From IMG/VR virus record IMGVR_UViG_3300021961_000042, positions 1-64,000 of that record: a stretch of 64,000 bases of DNA, one strand, 5' to 3'. Numbering within the stretch: position 1 is the stretch's first letter; every line of letters begins with the position of its first letter. Origin of the DNA: a virus. The translations under genes and the position numbers were made by a program. The notes under the pieces are model-generated. The model was not told where the DNA came from. It saw only the letters and a program-made list of their open reading frames with translations, and did not search any database. Below, one piece after another: positions 42,901 through 50,878 of this stretch.

Positions 42901-45900
42901 TGGTGGTTTTGATACATATTGGGACGCAGGTAATCAATCAACAGGATTAGGTAGTATTGTTAGGTTAAATGACCCTTATGGTGAAATTGACACCACATTT
43001 AATTTTGGTGGGTCTGGATTTCAAGGACCATTTATACTTAACGTTAAGGCAATTAAAATACAACCTGCGGATCAAAAAATATTAGTTGGTGGTAGTTTTG
43101 CATCGTATAATGGAACACTTATAAATGGATTGATAAGACTAGAAACTGATGGTAGTATTGATAGTACATTCGTATCTAACTTAGGATCAGGTATATCAGG
43201 AGCTGAAGGTGTATGGTCAATAGATTTATTAAGTGATGGTAGGATTGTTGTTGGTGGTGATTTTACAACAGTTAACAGTAACTCTTATAATAATATAGTT
43301 GTTTTGAATCCTAACGGAACAATAGATACAAACTTTATTGTAGGTAGTGGTTTTGACGTTAAAGTTTTTTCAGTTAAAGTGGATAGTAATGATAATATTT
43401 TTGTAGGTGGAGAATTTACAACATATAATGGAAATTTAGCACCTAAACTTACAAAATTATTATCCACAAATGGAAATATAGATTCATCATTTGTTTTGGA
43501 TCCGTCAATAAACACTGCATTATCAAACAACACAAACTTTTTAATTAAAACAATTGAGTTAGATACATTTAATAATAATATTTTAATTGGTGGGTTATTT
43601 TCTATTGAGGGAAGAAATAATATAATGAGAATAACCAATAATGGAGGAACAGACCCAACGTTTAATTCCAATTTTAACTGGGGTACTTTAGTTTCTGTTA
43701 TTAAATTTCTTCCTGACAACTCAATTTGTGTTGGGGGTAATTTTGGACCAAATGTTAATGAAAACACGGCAAATATTAGAAGAATAACAAATAGTGGTAC
43801 TAAATTTACAACAATAAATATAAATAACCAAATACCATTCAATACTTGGCATAACGTGGCACAAGGTTATAATGCTTATCCAAAATTCTTTTTTGAAAAT
43901 TTTGGAAATAAAGAAATAATATTTTTAACAAGAGGCACTGACCCTTATACTCAAAAACAAACAATAGAGTACGATTTGTCTGTATTATTTGGTTTATCGT
44001 ATGACACAGTAAAGGTTAAGGGGGAATATTATTTAAATGTTCCAATAAAACCTAATTTTGTTAATCAGTCAGGGCAGAATGCTTCCACCACTAATCTACC
44101 TTGGCAAGAACCTGGAATATCAAACTCATTATGGTATGGAGGAGGAACAACACCCGAAAGTCACGATGTTATAAACAATAACAATCCTATATTATTCCAT
44201 AAACCATATAATAATTTTAATATACCAACCAGCTCTTGGACCGCCTTCACAAATAACTCTTTGAAATATTATAACTCAACTGATAAATCTAGAGTAAATC
44301 ACGTTGCGTTTCCTGGTGACAGTAAAAATATAGGAAATTTTACCCAAAATTTTGGAAGAGAATCGACGGTTAGTTATCAATATGTAAACGGTAAAAACAC
44401 TATAGGTATTCAGTGGTCTCAGGGAGACCCACCAAGCACTATACCAACAACACCTGATTATTATGTTAACTCTAATGTTGGGGATCCTGTTTATAAACAA
44501 GGTAATATTGAAGGTGCTTCATTTTTGGCTGCTGACTTTTCACCAGGTGAAATATTTGATTTAGAAGATTCGTCAAAATTCGCTAGGGTTTTTTCACCTG
44601 CATATCATTTAGATTATTTAACAGATAATGTTATGATAAACAAACAAAGATTAGTTTTTAGAAGTGACAGATTACCAACATCTACTACAACAGAAGTTAA
44701 TGGAAACACTTCTTATTCACTTTTCTTAAATGATAATTTTGCAATATATAGAATTTCAGATCAAGGCATATTGGAAGGTCTTACTTATCAAATAAACCAA
44801 CAAACAGACACTACAAACAATTTTCAAGATTTTGCTGATGATAACTCAAGTCAAGTTAATGATGCGATTCTTAATACTTTGACATGTGAAGGTTTAAAAC
44901 CACTTGATTGTTATGTTGGACAAGGAACCTCTTTTTCTGTTTCAGACCCATGTCCGACAAATGAAGACACTAGTTTATCAACACAAAGAGTTATTGGTGG
45001 TTGTTATTATTTTGTACAAGAACCATTTTTTAAAGTTGAGAGCATTAAAAAAGACATTAACTTTTTTGCTGAATGGAAAGCAAGATTTAGATTTACATAT
45101 GCGGCATGTAGAGGTGTTATAAGTCATGTATTTCAAAATAATTGGGTCAATGGAAGTCTATATATGTTCCCAATAAAAAAACAAACAATATTTGATATAC
45201 AAGGAAACCCAACAAAAAGAATACATTGTGGATCAAAAGATACTTTTTACAGTGATCAAGGACCAGTTTACTACAACGAAGATTATAACGGATATTTTTA
45301 TAGAGCAACACCGTATAATCAAACAAATGGTTTCATAGGTCAAAAACCTAAATATTTTGATACCACAACAATAACATGGATAGATGCTGAACCTAAGTTT
45401 AAGGGAATGAATAAAAGAAATATCCATTTCCCAACAACAATAATGGATTTAGGGGCTAGAGATCAATTCGCAAAAGAAATATGTTTTAATCCTGAACTTG
45501 AAGGGTATTTAATAGAAACAATAAAATCCACATCATTTAATGAAACTTCAGACATACTTCTATTTTTTATTTTATCAAGACTACTTAGCTCAACTAACGG
45601 ACAAAGATTGATAGGTTCTGGAGACGCGTCAATTAATACTATATTTAGTAGAAGTGAAAATAGAATAGACGGAGATTTGGCCCAATTATTCAGTATAAAT
45701 TCAGAGTATGGTATTGTACCATTTAATGATCAATTTTATGATGATTTTGATATATATTTAGATTCTCAAGGTAGTGCATTAATTGGAATTTTCTTTAGTG
45801 CCGATACCAAAAATAGAATACTTTTAACTCCTGGCATTAATACGTTTGGCGCCGTACAACAACTCATACCATATCCAAAAACACAAGAAGTACCTTTTTA

Positions 45901-46261
45901 CAAATGGAGAAAAGTTGACCCACAAGCGTCAACACCTAGTGACCCACAACCCGCACCAACAATTTTTGGATCTGAATTAAATGATTGGAATACCGATTTA
46001 CAAACAACTAATAACTTGTATTCGGTAAAATACCAAACAATGTCATTTAATGGTACGCCTTATTTTCAATCAACTAATGGAAATAACACCGGATATATAA
46101 TTAACTATGGAGTTAATGGACAACCAACACCAACACCTTCTCAAAATCAAGCAACTGATTCATTTATTGTTGGTGCCCCTTACCATTTTTATTTTGGGTT
46201 AAATAAAGGAAAAAGTGCAATGAACAGGTACATATCAAAATATATAGTAGGTCAAGAATAA
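39965..46261 (+). CDS. Giant virion protein with CarboxypepD-reg-like domain, hydrophobic hairpin and seven-unit delta-60 beta-propeller
   Basis: A 2098-residue protein, probably peripheral baseplate. Residues ~40-190 look like a carboxypeptidase-regulatory-type beta-sandwich (GRVVANGGYGVPNVAVSVFV and TVRTNDSGDFMIVGVPLGI). Residues ~497-558 hold two long hydrophobic segments (LLITLFTVVFPIIIIIWHFV and LIFDILFVIIIGICNALNWV) separated by a basic turn, which is membrane-like. Residues ~892-1282 contain seven units with the motif I/V-V-G-G-x-F (IIVGGQF, VVVGGGF, ILVGGSF, IVVGGDF, IFVGGEF, ILIGGLF, ICVGGNF), which are delta-60 repeats of the DUF5122 propeller type. The C-terminal third is aromatic and Asn-rich. 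Its stop shares an A with the next ATG. It probably acts at the host surface during attachment; this is inference. Confidence 0.75.
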   Translation: MGKSYRFRTTPGKDKNIRMNIEQDFDFIEILSLKLKQSDVYTRFCADYGVVTGRVVANGGYGVPNVAVSVFVPLTQEDENDVVISALYPYKRVDQKNEDGYRYNLLPYEKEYGGHTPTGTFPSREDVLTRQEVLEVYEKYYKYTVRTNDSGDFMIVGVPLGIQTVIMDMDISNIGCFSQRPSDLIRMGMGVESQFAGTQFRSSSDLDSLPQIINSKKDVDVASFWGEGDICNVGITRVDFDLRDLGIVIEPQAIFMGSLFSATEDDALGINCKPKFDTGNLCDLVTGPAKILAIRQTIENDSNGLPVLEQHQLPEGGNVVDDNGTWLVELPMNLDFVSTNEFGEQVLSNDPTVGIPTKAKYRFRVQYQNEGGVNDDVIRPDYLIPNIKEYGWNLFPEQKPANDLLQKQSYAFSLDWNEYGDTGTTIGNQMIQEAINCEDRFFEFNFNRVYTISAFLDRWKWGFNRSRHLGIKEITDRSCTTTTNRFPVNDGVRNFDSLFFVFNLLITLFTVVFPIIIIIWHFVARFYPIIRKILNLIFDILFVIIIGICNALNWVRRKFNLSELNCPDSNPIRLDDRTFPRLSLPMMGYPDCEACTCETYEMAQDLSDPIYAVERINYSVLIDSNSAGEYTWTELQEYQKLISPAYCNTFDTCEIDEQSFFFGINQGFAGYSGPYTQLSKTNVVVWPKQDSRVGALGYTPNWSHILNKLNSRGAYFENGTFIKTTVKNINPQTNVEQPSEPFLDLPLILICDEGTLQQLGGAGQLLTFTDITKINDPNLTGATLNQFGTLGVTGTTSNNQSNLITINESFITPGLQLSAATLHLKLTEQTKDYKFPAGVEYFQIITGGTLNQFEQIADIYSQYGVLRNFVYETGIKFRWGNGYFTAEDWGGRFSNQVTSIDVDLNNNIIVGGQFEYYSQSTTNFNNGNLTSGIVKLSNSDGSVDADFGNGSGYGSYDSGFGTGVVMALETQSDGKVVVGGGFDTYWDAGNQSTGLGSIVRLNDPYGEIDTTFNFGGSGFQGPFILNVKAIKIQPADQKILVGGSFASYNGTLINGLIRLETDGSIDSTFVSNLGSGISGAEGVWSIDLLSDGRIVVGGDFTTVNSNSYNNIVVLNPNGTIDTNFIVGSGFDVKVFSVKVDSNDNIFVGGEFTTYNGNLAPKLTKLLSTNGNIDSSFVLDPSINTALSNNTNFLIKTIELDTFNNNILIGGLFSIEGRNNIMRITNNGGTDPTFNSNFNWGTLVSVIKFLPDNSICVGGNFGPNVNENTANIRRITNSGTKFTTININNQIPFNTWHNVAQGYNAYPKFFFENFGNKEIIFLTRGTDPYTQKQTIEYDLSVLFGLSYDTVKVKGEYYLNVPIKPNFVNQSGQNASTTNLPWQEPGISNSLWYGGGTTPESHDVINNNNPILFHKPYNNFNIPTSSWTAFTNNSLKYYNSTDKSRVNHVAFPGDSKNIGNFTQNFGRESTVSYQYVNGKNTIGIQWSQGDPPSTIPTTPDYYVNSNVGDPVYKQGNIEGASFLAADFSPGEIFDLEDSSKFARVFSPAYHLDYLTDNVMINKQRLVFRSDRLPTSTTTEVNGNTSYSLFLNDNFAIYRISDQGILEGLTYQINQQTDTTNNFQDFADDNSSQVNDAILNTLTCEGLKPLDCYVGQGTSFSVSDPCPTNEDTSLSTQRVIGGCYYFVQEPFFKVESIKKDINFFAEWKARFRFTYAACRGVISHVFQNNWVNGSLYMFPIKKQTIFDIQGNPTKRIHCGSKDTFYSDQGPVYYNEDYNGYFYRATPYNQTNGFIGQKPKYFDTTTITWIDAEPKFKGMNKRNIHFPTTIMDLGARDQFAKEICFNPELEGYLIETIKSTSFNETSDILLFFILSRLLSSTNGQRLIGSGDASINTIFSRSENRIDGDLAQLFSINSEYGIVPFNDQFYDDFDIYLDSQGSALIGIFFSADTKNRILLTPGINTFGAVQQLIPYPKTQEVPFYKWRKVDPQASTPSDPQPAPTIFGSELNDWNTDLQTTNNLYSVKYQTMSFNGTPYFQSTNGNNTGYIINYGVNGQPTPTPSQNQATDSFIVGAPYHFYFGLNKGKSAMNRYISKYIVGQE
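42640..43810 (+). repeat. Seven delta-60-type propeller repeats
   Basis: Seven protein repeats with a period of about 57 residues, each with a hydrophobic strand, V/I-G-G-x-F and a following D-x-T/S-F stretch (for example EIDTTFNFGGSGF, SIDSTFVSNLGSG, TIDTNFIVGSGF). Seven units would close a seven-bladed propeller. Confidence 0.8.
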
Positions 46262-47970
46262 TGAGTGGAGAAAAACAAATATCATATATTTTAGGTAATA
46301 AAAGATTTGCGGGTAGTACAATAACGCCACAACAAATACCGTTAAACCTACAAAGTAATTACAGAAACTATGTTCAAGGAGATAGAAGTACACTGGTTGA
46401 TTTACCACAAATTTTTGATTTTGAAAGACAAAACTCATCTACATTTAGAATAAGTGGTAAAATTATAAACATATTCGATAATTCAATATCAGGAAAAACC
46501 AATTATACACCATTCAAAAATAATTTATATTATTTAGATTCGGCAAATTCAGTAAATACTAACGTATGGAAAGGTTACCCACAATATGACGAGTTTTCTT
46601 TTATAAGAAATTTAGCAGTTACTTCACATATAGATTTTGTTTCTAAAAGTGCGACAACATATAATTGGGGTGTTTATGCTAGTTATGCGTATAGTAGTAC
46701 TACTGCTCAAACTATGACATATTATAGTGAAAAGTTTGGTGTAAATAATACTTTTTCTGTTAGTGATGGAATTCCTTTTGTTATTGATACAGGAACAATT
46801 GATGGTAAATCTTTAGTTTTCTTTTATTGTGCCACAGACCATAACTTAAAAGAAAATGATTACGTTAAATTAAATATATCAATTAATAATAAAGATTTAT
46901 ATAGTGTTTATTCTTTAGGTGATGGAACCTATAGGTCAGAAAAAAGAGTATTTGCAATATACAATTTAAAATTTAATACAAGTGATATTGTATCAGGAAG
47001 AGTCGGTAACTTTAAAAGAGTAACAGACATTTCTAATACCGCAGAAACAACATCTAACTATTATGTTAGGCTTCATAAGATTTTAAAAACACCAAAAGAC
47101 ATTTTTTTAGTTAATAGCGGTTATGAAAATAACCCATTCCCAATAAAAAAGAAACTTGAATTTTCTGGATTAACACCAAATAGTGTTCAAAGAATTTCAG
47201 TAAAAGACGGATCCCAAACTTATGGGTTTTCGGTTAATTCTGATATAGATATTGAGAATTTACTTGATTGTAACGGAAGACCAATTACCGAACTGTTTAT
47301 AACTATAGTTAATCGAGGTTATATGGGTTGGTTTAACCAACCTAGCGGTAATGGAACAAGAGCGATCGATGTTGGATGGGAGTTTAACTTTTCAAAGGAC
47401 TTTTATGATAATTGGTGGAATCATAATTCGACAGATAATAAAGATAACATTTTTGTTGATTCTTATAATAGGTCCAACCAAACATTTTACTATAACAAAC
47501 TTTTAAATGAGGGTGATGTAATAAAAGGCGATTTTTGCGAATATAATAATATTGAACAAATAGAAAAAGTACTTTCACCTATTTATCACAAATACTCTTA
47601 TAATCCTAATATTTTTTTAGATGATCAAACGATAAACGCACCACAATATCCTTCAGGTTATTTATATAAACCACATTATAGTGTGCCGGTAAGAACGTTT
47701 AGTGATTATCAAGAAAGATCAGGTCTAAATGAAATCGATAATGCTCCATTTTATGCTTATTACTCTAACTATTTTGAAAAATTTATATGGAGAGATATCT
47801 ATGATTATGGGTTTATTGATAATGATGGAAATGGTTTAAATGTTCCATTTGTAAATGGAGCTCATTATCCCTATAAAAATATAGTATTTTTACATCACCC
47901 TGTATTTAGAAACACAGAAACAATTGATACAATACTAATAAACCCAATAGAAGTAGACGAGTGTGAGTAA
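46261..47970 (+). CDS. Virion structural protein, peripheral baseplate/fibre-related
   Basis: A 569-residue, Asn/Tyr/Ser-rich, beta-rich soluble protein without signal peptide or membrane segment. Distinctive parts are GEKQISYILGNKRFAGSTIT at the N-terminus, the RPITELFITIVNRGYMGWFN strand near residue 340, and a C-terminal cysteine-glutamate end. The start is coupled to the giant upstream gene by TAATG, and its end overlaps the next gene by 8 nt. The unbroken chain of coupled genes from 39965 to 49932 argues they build one sub-assembly, likely the outer baseplate to which fibres attach. No family is recognised. Confidence 0.65.
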   Translation: MSGEKQISYILGNKRFAGSTITPQQIPLNLQSNYRNYVQGDRSTLVDLPQIFDFERQNSSTFRISGKIINIFDNSISGKTNYTPFKNNLYYLDSANSVNTNVWKGYPQYDEFSFIRNLAVTSHIDFVSKSATTYNWGVYASYAYSSTTAQTMTYYSEKFGVNNTFSVSDGIPFVIDTGTIDGKSLVFFYCATDHNLKENDYVKLNISINNKDLYSVYSLGDGTYRSEKRVFAIYNLKFNTSDIVSGRVGNFKRVTDISNTAETTSNYYVRLHKILKTPKDIFLVNSGYENNPFPIKKKLEFSGLTPNSVQRISVKDGSQTYGFSVNSDIDIENLLDCNGRPITELFITIVNRGYMGWFNQPSGNGTRAIDVGWEFNFSKDFYDNWWNHNSTDNKDNIFVDSYNRSNQTFYYNKLLNEGDVIKGDFCEYNNIEQIEKVLSPIYHKYSYNPNIFLDDQTINAPQYPSGYLYKPHYSVPVRTFSDYQERSGLNEIDNAPFYAYYSNYFEKFIWRDIYDYGFIDNDGNGLNVPFVNGAHYPYKNIVFLHHPVFRNTETIDTILINPIEVDECE

Positions 47971-48850
47971 TTATAGATTTCCAATATCAAGTAATAGTAA
48001 ATATATTAATATCCCTATTGATATGAATTTTGATTTTGAGGGTAGAGATAATGCGATACAAAAATACGAAACGGAAATAAAAAATAAATTAATTAATCCA
48101 ATAATTGATTTTGATACGACTAAATTCTCACATTCAGCGTATACTCAATTAATCAATACTGTCATAACAACAACAACACCATTAGGTTTACAATTAACAA
48201 TACCGATAACCGTACCTAATGTAGAAACTTCTATAAATTATGAGTTTTACTTTTTTGATTTTTTAACAAATGTAACGGCATCTACTATTAACAATTGGGC
48301 GACAGACTATGAAAACGCCAGTTTTACAGATGCCGAAATATATTATTTTGCAAACTCATTTAAGGGTAGTTTTTTTAAATTAGATTTTTATGACACAAAT
48401 AATTCACAAAATCAATTGTTATTATTTACCGTTATTATACCAACACAGCAAGGACTTAAAGAACCAGGTACGATAGGTCCCGTGACTAATCAAACAAATG
48501 TTGAAGTAAAAAAACCAAAATTTATTTTAGATTCAATAGGAAAAGATAAGGAGGGTTATTTTTTATATTGGTTGAAAAATAAAGATTACTTACTTACAAA
48601 TGAAATTTATTGTTCAGTAAAATTCTTTAACGCAAAAAAAGGTGAATTTATAAGAATGATAAATAAACCACAGTCCGATTTTTCAGGAATAAACATGTTA
48701 AACTTGGAACAAGAAATATATTTCTATTTGAAATATAAATTGGATTACGACACAAATGAGTACGTTGTTTTTCAAGAAAACAATAACACAACAATAAGGG
48801 TTGGAACTACTAACGAACCCATAAAATGGTATGAATACGTTAACCCATAA
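47963..48850 (+). CDS. Virion structural protein with GTG start, unknown family
   Basis: A 295-residue protein starting at GTG (MSNYRFPISSNSKYINIPID). The next ATG lies 20 codons inside, and the GTG start gives the 8-nt overlap expected in this tightly packed cluster. The N-terminal region is charged and helical, followed by a beta-rich domain (LGLQLTIPITVPNVETSINY) and a C-terminal beta region (QEIYFYLKYKLDYDTNEYVV). It is soluble, with no cysteine cluster. It is coupled on both sides (8-nt overlap upstream, TAATG downstream), so probably part of the same virion sub-assembly. Confidence 0.65.
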   Translation: MSNYRFPISSNSKYINIPIDMNFDFEGRDNAIQKYETEIKNKLINPIIDFDTTKFSHSAYTQLINTVITTTTPLGLQLTIPITVPNVETSINYEFYFFDFLTNVTASTINNWATDYENASFTDAEIYYFANSFKGSFFKLDFYDTNNSQNQLLLFTVIIPTQQGLKEPGTIGPVTNQTNVEVKKPKFILDSIGKDKEGYFLYWLKNKDYLLTNEIYCSVKFFNAKKGEFIRMINKPQSDFSGINMLNLEQEIYFYLKYKLDYDTNEYVVFQENNNTTIRVGTTNEPIKWYEYVNP

Positions 48851-49932
48851 TGTCTAATAGTGTTTTAAAATATAGAATTAGTCCTGAGTTTCTTAAAACT
48901 GATATTTTTGAAGAAACATATAATGGAGTAGATTTTGGGGTCTATTCATCTATAACTGAAATAGTTAGCGGAGGAACTAATGGTAATTCATATTTAACCG
49001 GTTTAACTATACCTATTGTTTTAAATCAGTCATATAATGATATTGGTTATTATTCTGAGTTTAGTGGTTTTATTGATCAAAAAGATATTGTTGGAAATTT
49101 TGTTATTTCAGGTAATAGTCAAAACCCGTATACTGTAACCGTTTATAATTCAAGTTCTTTTGTGTTCAACAGTTACTTGCAATTGGCTAATTACACAATA
49201 GATTGGGGAGACGGATCTGTGTCAGGGCAATTATCTACAACTAATGGACAACAATCACACACATATCAAAACTCACCAGGTAATTATATTATTACATTAT
49301 CGCAATTAAATCCTTTTGGATTAACAACAATCCAAAAACCAATATTTTTACCATTTACGGGGGTAACCATAGATAACCAATTAGGTGAAGTTTTTTTTAC
49401 ACAACAAGGTGGTTCTTGGTCAGGGATACCGATTTCATATAACTACATTTTCACAGGTGATTCTGTTAATGACGCCCAATATCACGTATCAAGTAACTAT
49501 ACACAAGTACCTTTTAATATTGTTGGTAAAACAAAATCTAAGTTGAGACTTCTTAAATTATGGGGACCACAAGAATACATTCCTGGTTTTTTTGTGCAAA
49601 TAAGTGATAACAGTATTGGTGTTGTTGATGAAATTGAGACTGATTATATTGCATACACTATCGATGGAATACACTATATAGATTATTTTAGTGGGACAAC
49701 TTTCTTTTCTTTTGAATCGTCAGGGTTTACTATTAATGATTTAGCGTCATCTGGTTTAACAAAAGACGAATTACTTTTAGATTTTGTTATGGCACCTGAA
49801 GTTCAGACAGACGTTTTTGTAGAAAGAGGTAAATACTCTCCTTTTGAATATACACAAAGACTTGGTGAGGTGGATAATGTAGGGGATTTACAAAGGTACG
49901 GATATGGTTTTTTTAAAATTAACACCACCTAA
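48850..49932 (+). CDS. Virion protein with PKD-like domain
   Basis: A 360-residue protein. Residues ~110-165 form a PKD-like Ig domain: YTIDWGDGSVSG, then HTYQNSPGNYIITLSQLN, which has the diagnostic W-G-D-G and H-x-Y-x-x-x-G-x-Y spacing. Such domains are common in Bacteroidota surface proteins and mediate protein or polysaccharide contacts. The flanking parts are beta-rich with no recognised family. The C-terminus (KYSPFEYTQRLGEVDNVGDL) may be an assembly segment. The start is coupled by TAATG to the upstream gene. A new transcription unit begins after its stop. Confidence 0.7.
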   Translation: MSNSVLKYRISPEFLKTDIFEETYNGVDFGVYSSITEIVSGGTNGNSYLTGLTIPIVLNQSYNDIGYYSEFSGFIDQKDIVGNFVISGNSQNPYTVTVYNSSSFVFNSYLQLANYTIDWGDGSVSGQLSTTNGQQSHTYQNSPGNYIITLSQLNPFGLTTIQKPIFLPFTGVTIDNQLGEVFFTQQGGSWSGIPISYNYIFTGDSVNDAQYHVSSNYTQVPFNIVGKTKSKLRLLKLWGPQEYIPGFFVQISDNSIGVVDEIETDYIAYTIDGIHYIDYFSGTTFFSFESSGFTINDLASSGLTKDELLLDFVMAPEVQTDVFVERGKYSPFEYTQRLGEVDNVGDLQRYGYGFFKINTT

Positions 49933-49948
49933 AAAAAGGTACATAAAC

Positions 49949-49963
49949 TATTTATAAAATAAA
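49949..49963 (+). promoter_or_regulatory. Putative late promoter element
   Basis: TATTTATAAAATAAA, identical to the elements at 13595 and 57232. It ends 6 nt before the ATG at 49970. Confidence 0.6.
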
Positions 49964-49969
49964 AAAAAT

Positions 49970-50878
49970 ATGGCACTTGGTTCATATGGTACAATAAGAC
50001 CCGCAGACGTTTCACCGGCTGACGTAGAGATAATTTTACATTATACTCCGTCTAGAGATGTTACAGCAAACTTTACGCTTAAAAAATTAAACTCAACACA
50101 AATTTTAACACCTTATTTCCATAATGGAAACACAGGTGGTAATACTAATATTGAAGTGTTAGGTGGTTTATATAATTTAAAACTACCAGCAGAAGAGTTT
50201 AATGCGATAGGTGTTTACACGGTGTATTTAAGACCTGCACAAATAAGAACAAGAATTAGCGATTGTGGTACTCTATCCGCCTTACCAAACGTTAAAGGGA
50301 TTATAGTGGACATAAGTAATGTACCTCAAAATTTTAGAAACAAATTCGTTAATCAAGGACTTGTTGGTTACAGAGTAGAATATTTGAATAATGACGGAAG
50401 TAAAATTCCTAACTTTTTTAGAATTATAACATCTTCATTTTTTTGTGAACCAACATTAACTGATCAGGTTAATAGTTCTCAAAAAACATTAAGATATAGA
50501 TATGTTGAAACTGGAAGCAATTTAATATTTTGTACATTATCACCATCGTCATCACCAACCAACAAACCAAACGCAACTCCTTTTATAGGGCAACCCAATC
50601 AAAATATCATTATAACAAATACTTTTTTTAATCCAATATCAGTGGATATTGAAATCGGCGAGTATGACTTAGATACTTTAGGAATTGCACTTTATGGTAA
50701 CCAAACTAAGAGTATTGATGACGGGATTTATACTTTATATGATAGAGCAGGAAACATATATAAACAATATAACTTATTTGAAGTTAGGGATAATTTCAAC
50801 GAATTACTATACGAAGTTAGACAAGATAGAGGTAGTAATATTGATTTTACTAAAAACTTTACAAATATAATTACTTAA
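49970..50878 (+). CDS. Virion protein upstream of tail protein I-like gene, unknown family
   Basis: A 302-residue, beta-rich protein. The N-terminus (LGSYGTIRPADVSPADVEII) and the segments NLKLPAEEFNAIGVYTVYLR and SVDIEIGEYDLDTLGIALYG suggest two beta-sandwich domains. The C-terminus, YEVRQDRGSNIDFTKNFTNI, is charged. It is the first gene of a unit that leads into the wedge protein I-like gene, to which it is joined by TAATG. A role in connecting wedge and fibre is a reasonable guess from position only. Confidence 0.65.
   Translation: MALGSYGTIRPADVSPADVEIILHYTPSRDVTANFTLKKLNSTQILTPYFHNGNTGGNTNIEVLGGLYNLKLPAEEFNAIGVYTVYLRPAQIRTRISDCGTLSALPNVKGIIVDISNVPQNFRNKFVNQGLVGYRVEYLNNDGSKIPNFFRIITSSFFCEPTLTDQVNSSQKTLRYRYVETGSNLIFCTLSPSSSPTNKPNATPFIGQPNQNIIITNTFFNPISVDIEIGEYDLDTLGIALYGNQTKSIDDGIYTLYDRAGNIYKQYNLFEVRDNFNELLYEVRQDRGSNIDFTKNFTNIIT

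Noticed and set aside
43285-43842. A 185-residue minus-strand open frame
   Set aside because: It lies wholly inside the propeller-encoding region of the plus-strand gene, whose repeat pattern is clearly the coding one.
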